A stretch of 64,000 nt of DNA from the NCBI GenBank assembly GCA_050084515.1, contig CM114273.1, positions 36,580,001-36,644,000 on the forward strand. Direction: 5' to 3'. The notes beneath the pieces are model-generated. The model was not told the DNA's origin. It made no database searches and was given only the letters and a program-made list of their open reading frames with translations. Source of the DNA: Blasia pusilla (lineage: Eukaryota > Marchantiophyta > Marchantiopsida > Blasiales). The position numbers and the translations under genes are program-made. Positions 1 through 10,879 of the stretch are shown piece after piece; position 1 is the stretch's first letter; every line of letters starts with the position of its first letter.

Positions 1-320
1 TGACACAAGTAGATTTCCTCTTATCTCTTCCAAAATATCCTCTTTTACCCACATGATATTTTCCAAATTACCCCAACTAACCTAGCCACCAACCAAGACT
101 ACTTTTGCTTTTCATTAAAGCAACTACTTTACTTTTATAAAGTCATCTTTTATTTATTACCTCCTTTTCCTAAAGTTGGGCCGCATATAAAAGAGGCACC
201 ATAAAGAGGTTTAAACATAAGAATCTCCTTTTCTAAGCCAATTTACTTAATACTAATGAAACTCTATCTAACACTTAATGACGAAGGAGTTTACACATTG
301 GTTGATTTTACTATACGACA
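1..320 (-). repeat. Element A 3' LTR, visible part
   Basis: Matches 7187-7506 almost base for base. It ends on the plus strand in ACGACA, so the LTR starts TGTCGT when read on the element's minus strand. The rest of the LTR (about 950 bp expected from the right copy) lies outside the window. Confidence 0.93.
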
Positions 321-330
321 TTTCCCCTCC
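321..330 (-). promoter_or_regulatory. Element A polypurine tract
   Basis: Immediately inside the left LTR the plus strand reads TTTCCCCTCC, which is GGAGGGGAAA on the element strand. A purine run directly before the 3' LTR is the expected plus-strand primer. It fixes the LTR boundary at 320/321 and the element orientation as minus. Confidence 0.8.
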
Positions 331-439
331 AAACTGCACATCCTCCCAGATGTGCCCAAAACATCAAGACTTCTTGCTATAGACTTACTTTATGTTCAGG
401 CCTCTAGACACATTCAATCGAAATCAAGAAATCCTTCAC

Positions 440-1840
440 GTCACGGAAAATCTTGACCCTTTTTCCTGCAATGGGCAGCTTTGAGAATTGTGCCATCTAG
501 TTCACGTAGTTTGTAAGTGGCATTGTCAAAAGCAAAGACTACAACATATGGACCAAACCAACGACGTGCAAACTTCTTAGTTGTACTATGCTGGTTGTCA
601 AGGTTGTTGTCGTGCACCAAGACCCAATCTCCTTCTCTTATCGGCTCCTTCCAAGTCGATGAGTTTTGTCAAAGCGCTCCTTATTTTTTTCAACCTTGCT
701 TCCTTCATTTTGACTAACGCTTCGCAATATCCTCTTCCCACCGCTCTAGTTGCCTGCATTCAAGTGCTAGGAGCTCTTCCTATTGAGCCCGTCTTCCCAC
801 GACAAACCCATCCAAGTGGGTTATCTCCTTCATTGGCATTATCGGCTTTTGACTGTCATCAACTCTATAGGCATGAACCTGTAACGGCTTTGTGAGTGGT
901 TCTATCTCGCCCATAAAGCAAATGGAAGTAATCTAGGCCAATCAAGATAACGATCTCAACACGCCTTTACCAATGCTTGAATGATTGGCGGATGTCCCTT
1001 TCGCTCTTGCCGCTTGCCTCCGGATTCATGGAGGTTGTTAATCTCAATGGACTCCATATCTCCTGAAGAACTCTCGTGCTTCCTCCGCATTCAACTCACC
1101 TCTATCCGCACGATTCTCCGACACTCCCATATCTAGCAACAATATCCTCTAGAATAAAACAACATATAGGTTGTTGTTTTAGCCCGTAAAGCCCTCCCTT
1201 CTACAAAGTTGACAACTCTTCTCGTGCTAGGACCAGTAACGCATTCCCAAAGACCTAGTGGCATAGCAACTAGATCTATAACCCATTGATGATGAATAGA
1301 CAAAGGATACGTGGGTTTAAGTCCATCTCTCACCCTGATTTTTGATTGAAACCGACATTCAACACACGACCCAACATATCTCTCAACATCCTTATATAGG
1401 CCTTTCCACCAATACCTCTCTTTATCTTGGTGAAAGTTGCCCAAGTACCTCATGACTGCCCATAAAGAATTGTGGAATTCTTTGAGCACTTGCATTTTTG
1501 TCCCATTGTCATCCACCACCCTCAAGGGCATTCCATCTTTCCTCTTTGGCCTTTTCCAAAGATATCCATCTTGTAGTAGATAGCCATACACCTTGTGCCG
1601 AATCTCCTTGAAGAACTTTTTCTGTCCATCCTCCATCTCTTTGCAGAGTGCTTAAATAGCGCCCCAATTTCTTTTAACCTCGCCTCATACAAATCCTCTT
1701 TGAAGGCTAGAACATCCTCTATGCCACCTCGTTCTTGAGATAACACTTGCCGCACATGTGCATCATCCTCATCTATCTCAATTGCCTCCATATCTTCTTT
1801 TTTCTTGACTAAATCTAGCTCTAGACAACATGTCACCATC
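440..1840 (-). pseudogene. Element A integrase (gypsy type, degenerate)
   Basis: The N-terminal part (about 1360-1480) has an HHCC-type zinc-binding region ending in CVEC, followed by the start of the catalytic core with VIDLVAMPLG (about 1270-1300). The region around 985-1030, read on the minus strand, gives PEASGKSER, containing the catalytic Glu of the DDE triad. The C-terminal part (about 450-630) contains RRWFGPYVVV, a GPY/F-like module, and ends in a stop near 450. Frames change several times, so it is non-functional. It lies at the 3' end of the element, as in Ty3/gypsy pol order. No chromodomain is seen between this point and the polypurine tract. Confidence 0.85.
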
Positions 1841-2099
1841 TGAGTTCTCTTTCCAGCCTATATGCTTCAATTGTGGATTCAAGGACCTAATCTAGGCTAT
1901 CCAACGTAGCATGGCTATATCTGGAGTTGTACAATTCGCAATCATACTTAACAAAGGTAGACAATCAACCTCAAGCAATACATAGGCTCCCATAAGATAC
2001 TCCTTCTCAGCTTTCATTGCGTTACAACTCCCCAAAGCTCCTCTTTACCTGAGGGTACCTCCTCGCTGTTCAGTAAGTGTATTTAGCTCCAAACCTTAT

Positions 2100-3160
2100 C
2101 GCAAATCTTCTTCCTTCCGCATCATCGCCTAACCGCCCATCCGATAGCAATAGGGCTAGTGTCCACTATGATGATAATAGGTCGTCCGCATTCGTAGCTC
2201 ATTTGTAGTAAAACAGGTGGCGACTTCAATGCCTCCTTCAACAGCATCATTGCTGCTCTTTGCTTCTTCTCCCAAGTGAACTTCTTCTTCTTTCTCAACA
2301 ACTCATACAAAGGATCAGATATGTGGCCAAAATGAGGAATCCACACTGATAGAACACACAAGCTCCTAAAACCTTCTCACTTCGGTGACGTTTTAGCATT
2401 CTCGTATCCTCCCAATGACATCAACTTTGTCGGATTTGGTTTTCGCCAAACTCTCCACAAAGATGACCCACTACCACGATCCGAGGAACCCCAAAACTAC
2501 ACTTTTCTCCAGAAAGAGTAAGATTGACCTTTTCTAGTCTTGTTAGGATCATATCCACATCTCGAATATGATCAGACACAAATTTTCTACACCCATCTTT
2601 CACAACCCTCTCAATCCTATCTTCTATTGCACACCCCTTTATAGGATATCATCTACAAAAGGAATGGTTTTTCAGAATGAACTCTCTCAAGATCTTATTC
2701 ATTGCACTCTGCATGTGAGCGGCAATTTGTTGCTCCTTGAGGTAATGTGCACATTCTTACAAGCCCAAGTGGAGTGCGATAGTGGTAATATCTCTACTCT
2801 CTGTAGCTAATTGGAATTGATCATATCTTGAGTGCAAATCTCCTATAGAATAGATAGCACGGGCCGCAAAGGCTTCTGCGACTTCATCTATTCTAGGCCC
2901 CGCTCCCATATTTTCGAATGGTTACCTTATTTGCCGGTTGCATGTCTTGAATGAACCGGAGAGCTCCTGATTTCTTTGGCACAAATGAACCATCGACTGA
3001 GTAAGGCCCCATAGATGGCTCTAAGATACCCATCCTGCATCTTCTCCTTCAATAACTCAATCAACTTGGGAATCATAGCTCGTGGTACTGGTATGGGTTT
3101 CAAATCCCAAGGCACATGTGGAATCGTGAAAATTACCATCGGTGCCACCACACTCGTGTC
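2100..3160 (-). pseudogene. Element A reverse transcriptase and RNase H (degenerate)
   Basis: RT starts near 3150 with the finger region including SRWF. It continues through ANKVTIRKYG (about 2900-2930) and SRYDQFQL (about 2820-2840) to the catalytic FVDDI at about 2646-2663. The RT-connection and start of RNase H are at 2122-2361, including FTWEKKQ and the VDTSP stretch of the RNase H core. A stop directly after FVDDI and several frame changes show it is dead. The sequence differs clearly from the RTs of elements C and D, so A is a separate gypsy lineage. Confidence 0.85.
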
Positions 3161-3249
3161 TACACAACCAATTTCTTGTGTAGTAAAAAGAAAGCCTTAC
3201 CATGTCTCCTTAACATCTCCTAAAGCATTTTCTTTCAATTTCTCAGAGA

Positions 3250-4500
3250 AACTCATCCCCTCCGATTTGCAGGCGATCTAGCCGTCTCTTTCGTGAACTT
3301 GTGTCCTATCTTCTTGACATCCCGCAAACTTGGCTCCATTGATGCACGTTCTACTTGTCTCCCACAACCCTCTGGTAGTTGAGTAGCCATTGGTTTCACC
3401 TTCCAGGCCACTGTCTTGTATTTTGTGTGCACTTGTGCCTCCATGGGATGTTCTCAGGACTCAAACCCGTGCCCATCCGCTTTCCTTCTCCGTAGATTCA
3501 TATTCATTTCCTCCTTCCATGAACCTTGATATCTCTTCATGCAACTCACGCGAGTGAATTGTAATCACACTTGTATCCAGCGAATCGGTGTTCATCTGGG
3601 TAAACACCTCTTCAAGACTATCTCCAAAACCCTCTTCTTCATACATCCCACTAATGAACTCTTCATCTAATAGAATACCTCACATTTTAACAAACCATCC
3701 TTTTTTTTTTCATAAAACGTTTTTTCTTTTCATTCATTTCTTTCATCATTTGGAATCTACTAGACCACTAAGAAAAACATTGAGAAAACCCACACCTAAA
3801 CATATATGATTCTTCCCCTCTACTAGCGGAAGACTCTTTCTTTTCTCTGCACCCCATATTCCCGCTCTATAGGAGTGCTAACTAAAAATCCGAAAACTCT
3901 TTCTCTACCTTCATAGGACCATCTCTCAACTCTCTCTATTCCTTTCATGACCTACTGCATGTTAGAAGGAATTGAACTGATCTTGTTCCATCTTGACTTC
4001 TAATACGGGAAAAATGAGACCCATCATCCATGACTTTGGTCTCCATTCTAGATGTTGTGATGTAAGGTTGCCCAAGAATCATGCTGGGATAAGCGGAAAC
4101 TCCATTCGAACAAAGAAATTTTGCTCAATCAACACATCTCCGATAATAGTTTTGACGGATGGACAATCACCATAGAGTTCACCTTTTGGTTGTTAGCCGC
4201 TCTTAGTACCCATCCATGCCCCGTGATCAATTGGCCACATCCCTTTGTTATACACTTCGCGACATGATGTTGATCTCAACCATGATCAACGAGAGCCAAA
4301 TCGACTCTTGAAGAGAGCCAAGTCGAACTCTAGCCTCCCGTTGCGTTGCGACCCAATATGATCGAGAATAGTGTCCACCATTATGCCTTTCTTCACTTCG
4401 TCATCAAGGCTTCTCCTACTCTCGCCTTTTTCCTCGTAAGTCAAGCTTTTGTCCAAACACTTGGCAAAGCTCTTCATCTTCTTCTTCCGTGATGTCAAGA
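3250..4500 (-). pseudogene. Element A protease and protease-RT spacer
   Basis: On the minus strand at about 4265-4300 the sequence reads LVDHG followed, after a frame slip, by EINIM. This matches the retropepsin active-site region, with DHG where most gypsy proteases have DTG or DSG. Downstream (3250-3990) are acidic and basic linker stretches without a recognised domain, leading into RT. Assignment as protease rests on this motif and on position between gag and RT. Several stops are present. Confidence 0.6.
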
Positions 4501-4528
4501 TTCAAAGCTCACCATCACCATATCTGAA

Positions 4529-5960
4529 TCATCCGCTTCTTCCTTTGATCACATCTATGATCAACTCATGAAAGTCACGTTTGGCTATGCCCAAGACTTC
4601 CCTCAAAGAAAACTCTATTTTCGCATCCAAAATCCTCTCCTCAAGAATCTCCTTTAAATTCGTGCTTGTCTCTATATCAGACTGCAACTTGTATGTAGGA
4701 GTTACCTTACTCCTTGGTCTTCTTCGGGAAGACCTTGATTCTTTCTCCTTCATTACACCTTCTTTCATTTGAGAATCCATCATAAATTCAGATGTAGAAG
4801 GCCCTTCTTCTCTTGATGGTTCGCCTCTAGTTGCCCTTTTCCTTCTTACGGTCCTCGCTCTTCTTGCAGCTTCCTCGAGATCAGCACCATCATTGTCGCG
4901 TCTCCTCTTCTCCTCCACACTAGCATCTTGCCAACTCACATGTTTCTCTTGTGCTAGGTATGCTTTAACACACCCAGCTTCCACTGGATCATCCCATCCC
5001 GGATGACGGATAGTCTCTCCCCGTATCATCACTTCTCGAGGAAATTCTAATGATTCACTTTTAGCTCAAAGATACAATAGGCGCTTCTATTTTTTAATGC
5101 AAAGGTATCAAGAATCTAATGTCAGAGTGGCAACTCCTACTTGACTTCTCACTAAGCCTTTCATACCTCCTCTCCCAAAGTTGGTATTCAACGGCATACC
5201 AGTCTGCGTTGAATGAATCTTCCCATCTTTGAAGTTTACTATTCCATTTCTAAGAGCTTCTGAAAATTCCTCACATTCTCGACGTTGATGCTCAACACTA
5301 TCACACCATATACATCTTCTCACAAAGTTCTTACTTGTTGAAGAAGCACCAACACTAGGATTCCTATCAAGTTTAAGCTCAGCCATTTCTACTCTCAACT
5401 CTCTCAAACCTTTCACCAACTCATCAATGGTAGAATCTTCAAGCTTTGCTGGCATGGGCTTAGGCAATGGATTTGAAATTGGTACCTCCGACTTGAATAT
5501 TGGTGTTCTACCTCTACTCGCCGACTTTGCTTTGTGAGGATAGCAACAACTTCTTCCACTTTCTTCCAATTAGTGTCGACACCTCCTTCTTCATTCTTGT
5601 CCGCCAACATTATGAAAAGCTTGTCCTCCAAGTTCTCATCCGCCGCCTCAAGGAATAACTCGGTTTTCCTCAAGTCTAGAGTTGCCTTTTCGAAGGAGAA
5701 AGCTGAAAAACCGCTTCTCAAACTCACGCAACAACTCATTTGGAGTCATTCCCTTCCCTCGACGTTGCTCTATCCATTCTAGAAAACTCCTCTTAGTCAC
5801 CCGATCCACATCATCATCGAAGAATTCTCCTTTCAAAGAATCGTCAGACTCCTCCCATGAGGTTGGATTTTCTGCTCTCAACTTCTTTACTTGACTACGG
5901 ATCTCTGGTATTACAACTAACTCAAAACTTGACACCATATCACCTTTGGTACACACGGTT
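4529..5960 (-). pseudogene. Element A gag with CCHC-like knuckle
   Basis: The N-terminal half (5648-5956) contains a retrotransposon-gag-like helical region with LREFEKRFF. The middle (5413-5740) reads KLFIMLADKN and the C-terminal part has a zinc knuckle of form CIWCDSVEHQRREC at about 5280-5320. A further 167-residue open stretch (4529-5032), rich in Arg, Glu and Lys, links gag to the protease. Gag packages the element RNA. The reading frame is disrupted in several places. Confidence 0.75.
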
Positions 5961-6216
5961 TACCTCCATCTCAGACGTACATTTCCTCAACATAATTGGT
6001 GATGTTCTCGCCATCAAATCTCCACAACTTCTTTACAATCGCTTGAGAGCCCTTGTTGATCTTTGCTCTCCGATGTGAACTCCTCCTTGTTGGCTCAAGA
6101 AAGTGTTGTCAAAGATCGGAGAAGATCCTCAGCTCCTCAGTTCCCATTGATGAAGTACTCCCAAAAGTAGTCATCTTGTTAAGACTCCAACTTGCAAACA
6201 CACCACCGCCTCAAAG

Positions 6217-6236
6217 AGCTCTCAATGGAAGCACCA
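6217..6236 (-). promoter_or_regulatory. Element A primer-binding site
   Basis: Two bases inside the right LTR the element strand reads TGGTGCTTCCATTGAGAGCT. The leading TGG is the usual complement of a tRNA 3' CCA end, and the location next to the 5' LTR is right. It is not the initiator-Met type used by element B. The exact priming tRNA was not identified. Confidence 0.7.
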
Positions 6237-6238
6237 TT

Positions 6239-7506
6239 TGTCGTGTCGAGAATCTTTCTTCGAGCAAGGGGAAGGCCTTCTAGCTGCGGTAGAGATGCAA
6301 GGTGAACTCTCTAATAAGTTCTCCTTTTCAATACAAAATTATGATGTACATTCTCCATTCTCTCACGACGGGTATCACAAATGGAAGTGCCGAGGCGATC
6401 ACTTCTTCAGTAACATCGGACCCCGAAATTCCTAACTATAAAATCCCTATAAACTATTTTACGTTTGTACACGAGGAAGATAGCACAACTAGTGTTAAAC
6501 CCTACTTGACCAGGCCTATTGACATCCATGGATCGCTATATAAGGACATACAAAGTACAATCCCATGTCCTTCCATATGTGACGATAGGAAGAATCAGGA
6601 GTTGAGATTGCATGACCTGGTTCATGAACGCCTCCCAAAGTGATAAACTAAATAGCGAGTGAACCAGTGCCTATCTACAAAGAGTACCTTGACATGGTAA
6701 GGATTTAGGAAAGGAAAGTCGGGCACAGCTCGTGATCCACCCCTATCCATGCGTGATAGACATTCTCTATTCTCCTCAAGAATGGGTTTTAAGTGAGTTA
6801 TTCTCCCAAGAGGGGTAATCCACTCTCATTGGGAAAGTAACAAGCCAAAACATCCGCTATTTTAGTATGACTAAACTCCTCTCTGGTGACAAACCTCTCA
6901 TCCCCACACACACACACACACCACACTCTAGAAACCTCTCGAAGAATAGACCATGATCAAGTTACTCTCCCAAGAGGGGTGATCCACTCTCATTGGAAGA
7001 GCAAGCAATCCCAAAGCCATACACTCAAGAGAGACACGAGAGACTCAAGATGTGGAATAGAAGGTGATGAACCCTTGAAAGTCCCTCCTCTTTATATACT
7101 CACAAGGATCCACAAGAGCATTTGAAATAGAGCTTATCTTATCTTGTGCCACATGGCTTCCTCTCAAGGCTTAGCCAATCACATTTTGACACAAGTAGAT
7201 TTCCTCTTATCTCTTCCAAAATATCCTCTTTTACCCACATGATATTTTCCAAATTACCCCAACTAACCTAGCCACCAACCAAGACTACTTTTGCTTTTCA
7301 TTAAAGCAACTACTTTACTTTTATAAAGTCATCTTTTATTTATTACCTCCTTTTCCTAAAGTTGGGCCCGCATAAAAGAGGCACCATAAAGAGGTTTAAA
7401 CATAAGAATCTCCTTTTTCTAAGCCAATTTACTTAATACTAATGAAACTCTATCTAACACTTAATGACGAAGGAGTTTACACACTGGTTGATTTTACTAT
7501 ACGACA
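6239..7506 (-). repeat. Element A 5' LTR (1268 bp)
   Basis: Bounded by TG at 6239 and CA at 7505-7506. Its distal 320 bp match window positions 1-320. Inside it a short motif containing AGAGGGGT and ATCCACTCTCATTGG occurs twice (about 6808-6838 and 6972-7003), a duplicated block in the LTR. Open frames across it are incidental. Confidence 0.9.
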
Positions 7507-7549
7507 CCGGTTGATCCCACGACCCCAAGTTCTCACTCACCAAGGATTA
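7507..7549 (-). other. Element B leader fragment
   Basis: Forty-three bases between the end of element A's LTR and element B's primer-binding site. This is the start of B's untranslated leader, interrupted by A. The rest of B should lie beyond the left window edge, on the other side of A. Confidence 0.7.
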
Positions 7550-7561
7550 GCTCTGATACCA
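7550..7561 (-). promoter_or_regulatory. Element B primer-binding site (tRNA-iMet type)
   Basis: On the minus strand it reads TGGTATCAGAGC, the standard plant LTR-retrotransposon primer site complementary to initiator Met tRNA. It is two bases from the LTR end at 7564. Its direction shows that B is read on the minus strand, opposite to the coding body of element C on its right. Confidence 0.9.
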
Positions 7562-7563
7562 CT

Positions 7564-8557
7564 TGTCGCGCCCCTACTCTCCTTGAACGTCTATCTTTAG
7601 TGTTGCGAAAGCGTACGTTCAGTAGGACACGATCTCATCGCCGATCTGCACCCAAACCCGCACTATCGTTAGTCGGGTTCGGGCCAACCAGCGTCCTAAC
7701 CCACCGAGTTCTCAACTCAGCGTCTCATGAAGCTCAACCTTCCTTAATTCCTAGTTTCCAAAACATGGCAAGTCCTTCAAGATTTGGAACAGACTTCTTG
7801 ATTAGTCTAGGAACCTAAAACGGCACTTGCGCGCCCAGCGATCCCAACTGCTCAACGGACCTCGTGCGAGTTCCAAACCGAGACCCAAGTAATTGAGTGC
7901 GGGGTGAAATCAAGAGGATGTCTAAAATCGCCTCAGAGACTTGGTTCAGTTTTCCAACCCAACTCCAAATTCTCGATTTGTTCCATGCCCTTGAGCGCCC
8001 CATGGCGCCCAAAGTGGGGTTCGAGTTCCAAGCACTCTCGGAGACCTTCCTCTTACTAGTACTTTCACCGGGTTCTCCAATAACCCCTTTGGAAAAGGAG
8101 GGTCGGCCCCTTCTTTGTGGCCCTCAACCCGACTCTATTTATAATCGTTTCTGGGTTGTTTCTCAGCTGCTGCTTATGCGTTTGCAGAGATATTTAGTGC
8201 GTTTGAACCGGCTTTCCATAACCCTTCCAACGCACTCTTGTTTCATCCAAAATCATCTTGGCGCTAAAATTTATGGTTATAAATACAGTCAGAAACTCTC
8301 AAACGCTAGTGGCGTTCCAAATCCGGATTCCTTCCTTTGGCAGCCCACTTTCTAGACTCGACTCCTTTCAAGTCTTATTCCGTGTTTGGTCCAGTTTTCT
8401 CGGTCGCAACCACAACATCTGAAACGCGAAGCCTCGCTTGCGTCTTGTCTCTTGTCTCTTCCTCGAGACTACTCCAACGCGCAAACCATCTTAGCGTGAG
8501 CCCGCTAATGTTCCGATGTTCCGCTTTGGCACTGGTTTGGTCATGAGGGTCGCGACA
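7564..8557 (-). repeat. Element B 5' LTR, inverted relative to element C's 3' LTR
   Basis: Starts TGTCGCGCCCC and ends CGCGACA on the plus strand (994 bp). It is homologous over its whole length to the reverse complement of 15753-16776, although diverged. The LTR is therefore of the same family as C but points the other way. The right end at 8557 is a clean LTR terminus joined directly to C's leader. Either B inserted into C in reverse, or C's own 5' LTR and primer site were inverted, for example by autointegration. Confidence 0.88.
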
Positions 8558-8615
8558 AGGTAGCTGGAAGACCACGATGCTCGAGGAGGAGATCTGAGAA
8601 AGGGAGGACTCGCAA

Positions 8616-9640
8616 ATGGCGACCAAGGGCGAAGAACCGAGGACACCACGAGTCAAAGCAAAAAAGCCAAGAGATGAATCAATGAAGGACCGTAAGCCAG
8701 ATGTGGAGATTGCGACTCCCAAAGTGCCGAGTCCCAGACATGAGGATGTTTCAAACGAAAATCTTTCCGCAGGACCTTCGGTTCCAAACTCAAACAATCT
8801 GGCCTTTTATATCCAAATGATGAGATTGATGAAGGTGATGGCGGACCAAATGGCCAAACAGAGCAAGGTGATAATAGAATTCAAGTCGAATGGAGCCTCT
8901 AGTTCCGGCAAGAAGCTTTGTAAGAAAAATTTGCCAACGCCATTCACCGGAATGGGGCGTTCGCGGAAAGTGAGCGAGTTTCTAACGGAACTCGAACTTT
9001 ATTTCGAAGCGCAACAGGCAGATGAGCAAGATAAAGTGATTGTAGCGGTCACGTTTCTGAAGGATCACGCTCCCCACTGGTGGACGGCTCACCGTAAAGA
9101 ACATTTAGGCCATGGAAGAAATTTGAGTTGGGAAGATTTCAAGGAGTTGATTGGGAACCGCGAATATCACTAGTATCACGAGTACCGCGATGGCATGGAG
9201 TTTGTGAGGGTGCGCCAAAGCGGATCCCTTAGCGCCCATGTGTGAGAGTTCAGTGCACTCATGAGCTCATTGTCCACGGATGAGTTTACAAAGAAGGTGG
9301 ACTCAAACCGAGCGCCATAAAGGCCCTCTTTCGTATGTCTCACGTTTCAGAGACGTGCGCGGATATTCTAAGACTAGCGGAGCGGATAGGGGACGATGAA
9401 GTCCAAAACCAAAAACTCTTTGAGCCAAAAAGCTTTTCTAAGTTACCAAAAAACAAAGGGACATCCAAGAGGGTTTGGAATGGGGGTGAGCGCAACCACG
9501 GAGGATCTCTTGGCCCAGCAGCGTAACGAATGGAACTCAACGCAAAGCCAAGAAGGCCGCCGTTCACGAAATCAACAAATGCCAAAGTGATTTGCTACAA
9601 TTGTGGCGAACCCGGGCATGTGGCTAAGGAATGTCTGAGG
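8616..9640 (+). pseudogene. Element C gag
   Basis: Starts at the ATG at 8616 and stays open for 185 codons with a retrotransposon-gag core (FTGMGRSRKVSEFLTELELYF and HWWTAHRKE), ending at a stop near 9171. Gag-like sequence continues in shifted frames to 9530. The CCHC zinc knuckle [14 protein letters not shown] lies at about 9596-9637, in the same open frame as the protease. Gag is the nucleocapsid and particle protein of the element. The internal stops make it a pseudogene. Confidence 0.85.
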
Positions 9641-10300
9641 CCCAAGGTTAGTAAACCGAGTATGATTGCGTTTGCTGCTAAGCACTTATCGGCGAGAGAT
9701 CTAGATACATCTCTCCAAGTCACCAAGAGAACACCCAATTTGGTTTACCTAGGATCCAAGATCGCTAATCGCGATGTGATGTTGCTCGTTGATACAGGTG
9801 CTTTGCACTCATTCTTAAGCGCGAGAATTGTGAAGACCTTGGGAATGCCAACCACCAAGGTGGATGAACCCATTAGGGTAGGATTTGCGGGAGGAAAGTC
9901 CCACCAGACCTCAGAGCTGGTTTTAGGGCTAGTTGTGGGATGCGGAATATTTGAGTTGAAGGAGAATTTCACAGTTTGCGACATGGACGGAATCGATGGA
10001 GTCTTGGGGAACACGTTCTTGGATGCGTATGAGGTGGAACTAAGGCGAAGACCTTTGAGGTTGAGCGTCTTGGTTAACGGAAAACGGACGGATGTCAGAT
10101 TGGTTTGTGAGGTTCCTAGGAAGAAGGAGTTGGTGAACACCATCACGAGGACGAGTTTGGCCGAGTTAGAGGAAGGATTCCTTTGCTTGATGAGACAAGT
10201 AGATGATGATACAAGCACGAGATGCAGAGATCAGAACTTAGCTTCAAGGGGAATCCCTGAAACACTCAAGAGAGTTGTGAAAGAATTTGGACATGTGTTG
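9641..10300 (+). pseudogene. Element C aspartic protease
   Basis: Within one open frame (9530-10951) the retropepsin site [13 protein letters not shown] appears at about 9780-9820 and the downstream [11 protein letters not shown], equivalent to the usual ILGMDWL-like loop, at about 9990-10025. The protease would cut the Gag-Pol polyprotein. The active-site Asp-Thr-Gly is intact. It is called a pseudogene because the whole polyprotein is broken elsewhere. Confidence 0.88.
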
Positions 10301-10879
10301 ACTAAGGAGCTTCCGACTAAGCTACCACCACATAGGGCGGTTGATCATAAGATAGAGGTGATACCCGGATCTCAACCACCTTCAAAGGCACCATATAGGT
10401 TGAATCAGGAAGAACTTGCCGAGTTGAAGAAACAGTTGGGTGAACTCCTAGAGAGGGGTTACATCCGAACTAGCAAGTCACCTTATGGAGCGCCCGTTCT
10501 CTTTGTGAAGAAGAAGGATGGGAAGTTGAGACACTTTGTTGATTACCGGGCGCTGAATAAAGTGACGATAAGGAACAACTATCCTCTCCCAAGGATGGAT
10601 GACCTCTTTGATCGATTTTCAGGTGCCAAGTATTTCAGCCGGATTGACCTAAAATCAGGATATTATCAGATTCGGATTGCCGAAGCGGATGTAGAGAAGA
10701 CCGTGTGTAGAACAAGATACGGTTCGTTAGCGTTTGTGGTAATGCCTTTCGGTCCTTGTAATGCGCCTCCAACGTTCACCACTTTGATGAACACCATCTT
10801 TCATAAGGAGACGGATGAGTTTGTGATCATCTATATAAATGACATACTCATCTATTCGAAAACACTAGAGGGGCAGGCT
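10301..10879 (+). pseudogene. Element C reverse transcriptase, 5' part
   Basis: Contains the conserved RT blocks: [64 protein letters not shown] and the catalytic block at 10832-10846. That block reads YINDI, so the first Asp of the usual Y-V/I-D-D motif is Asn (AAT at 10838-10840). RT identity then stops abruptly at 10879, where the 1948-bp insertion begins, and resumes at 12828. Confidence 0.92.
10876..10879. repeat. Target-site duplication GGCT (left copy)
   Basis: GGCT precedes the insertion at 10876-10879 and is repeated at 12828-12831 after it. Removing the insertion and one copy keeps the RT reading frame and motif spacing, which supports this as the integration site. Confidence 0.85.

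Larger units (their letters stand above)
1..7506 (-). mobile_element. Element A: Ty3/gypsy LTR retrotransposon (3' LTR truncated by window edge)
   Basis: Bases 1-320 and 7187-7506 are near-identical direct repeats. The right copy extends left to a TG at 6239, giving a 1268-bp LTR. Between the LTRs, on the minus strand and in gypsy order, are a zinc-knuckle gag, protease, RT, RNase H and integrase. A polypurine tract borders the left LTR and a primer-binding site borders the right one. All coding parts are broken by stops and frameshifts, so this copy is dead. The nearly identical LTRs suggest a fairly young insertion. The element interrupts the leader of element B, because B's primer-binding site lies only 44 bp beyond A's right end. 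Confidence 0.92.

Noticed and set aside
7897-8797. Genes on either strand in 7.9-8.8 kb
   Set aside because: 7564-8557 is an LTR. The similar frames in 15.9-16.4 kb arise because that segment is the other LTR of the family. Only the gag start at 8616 is real.
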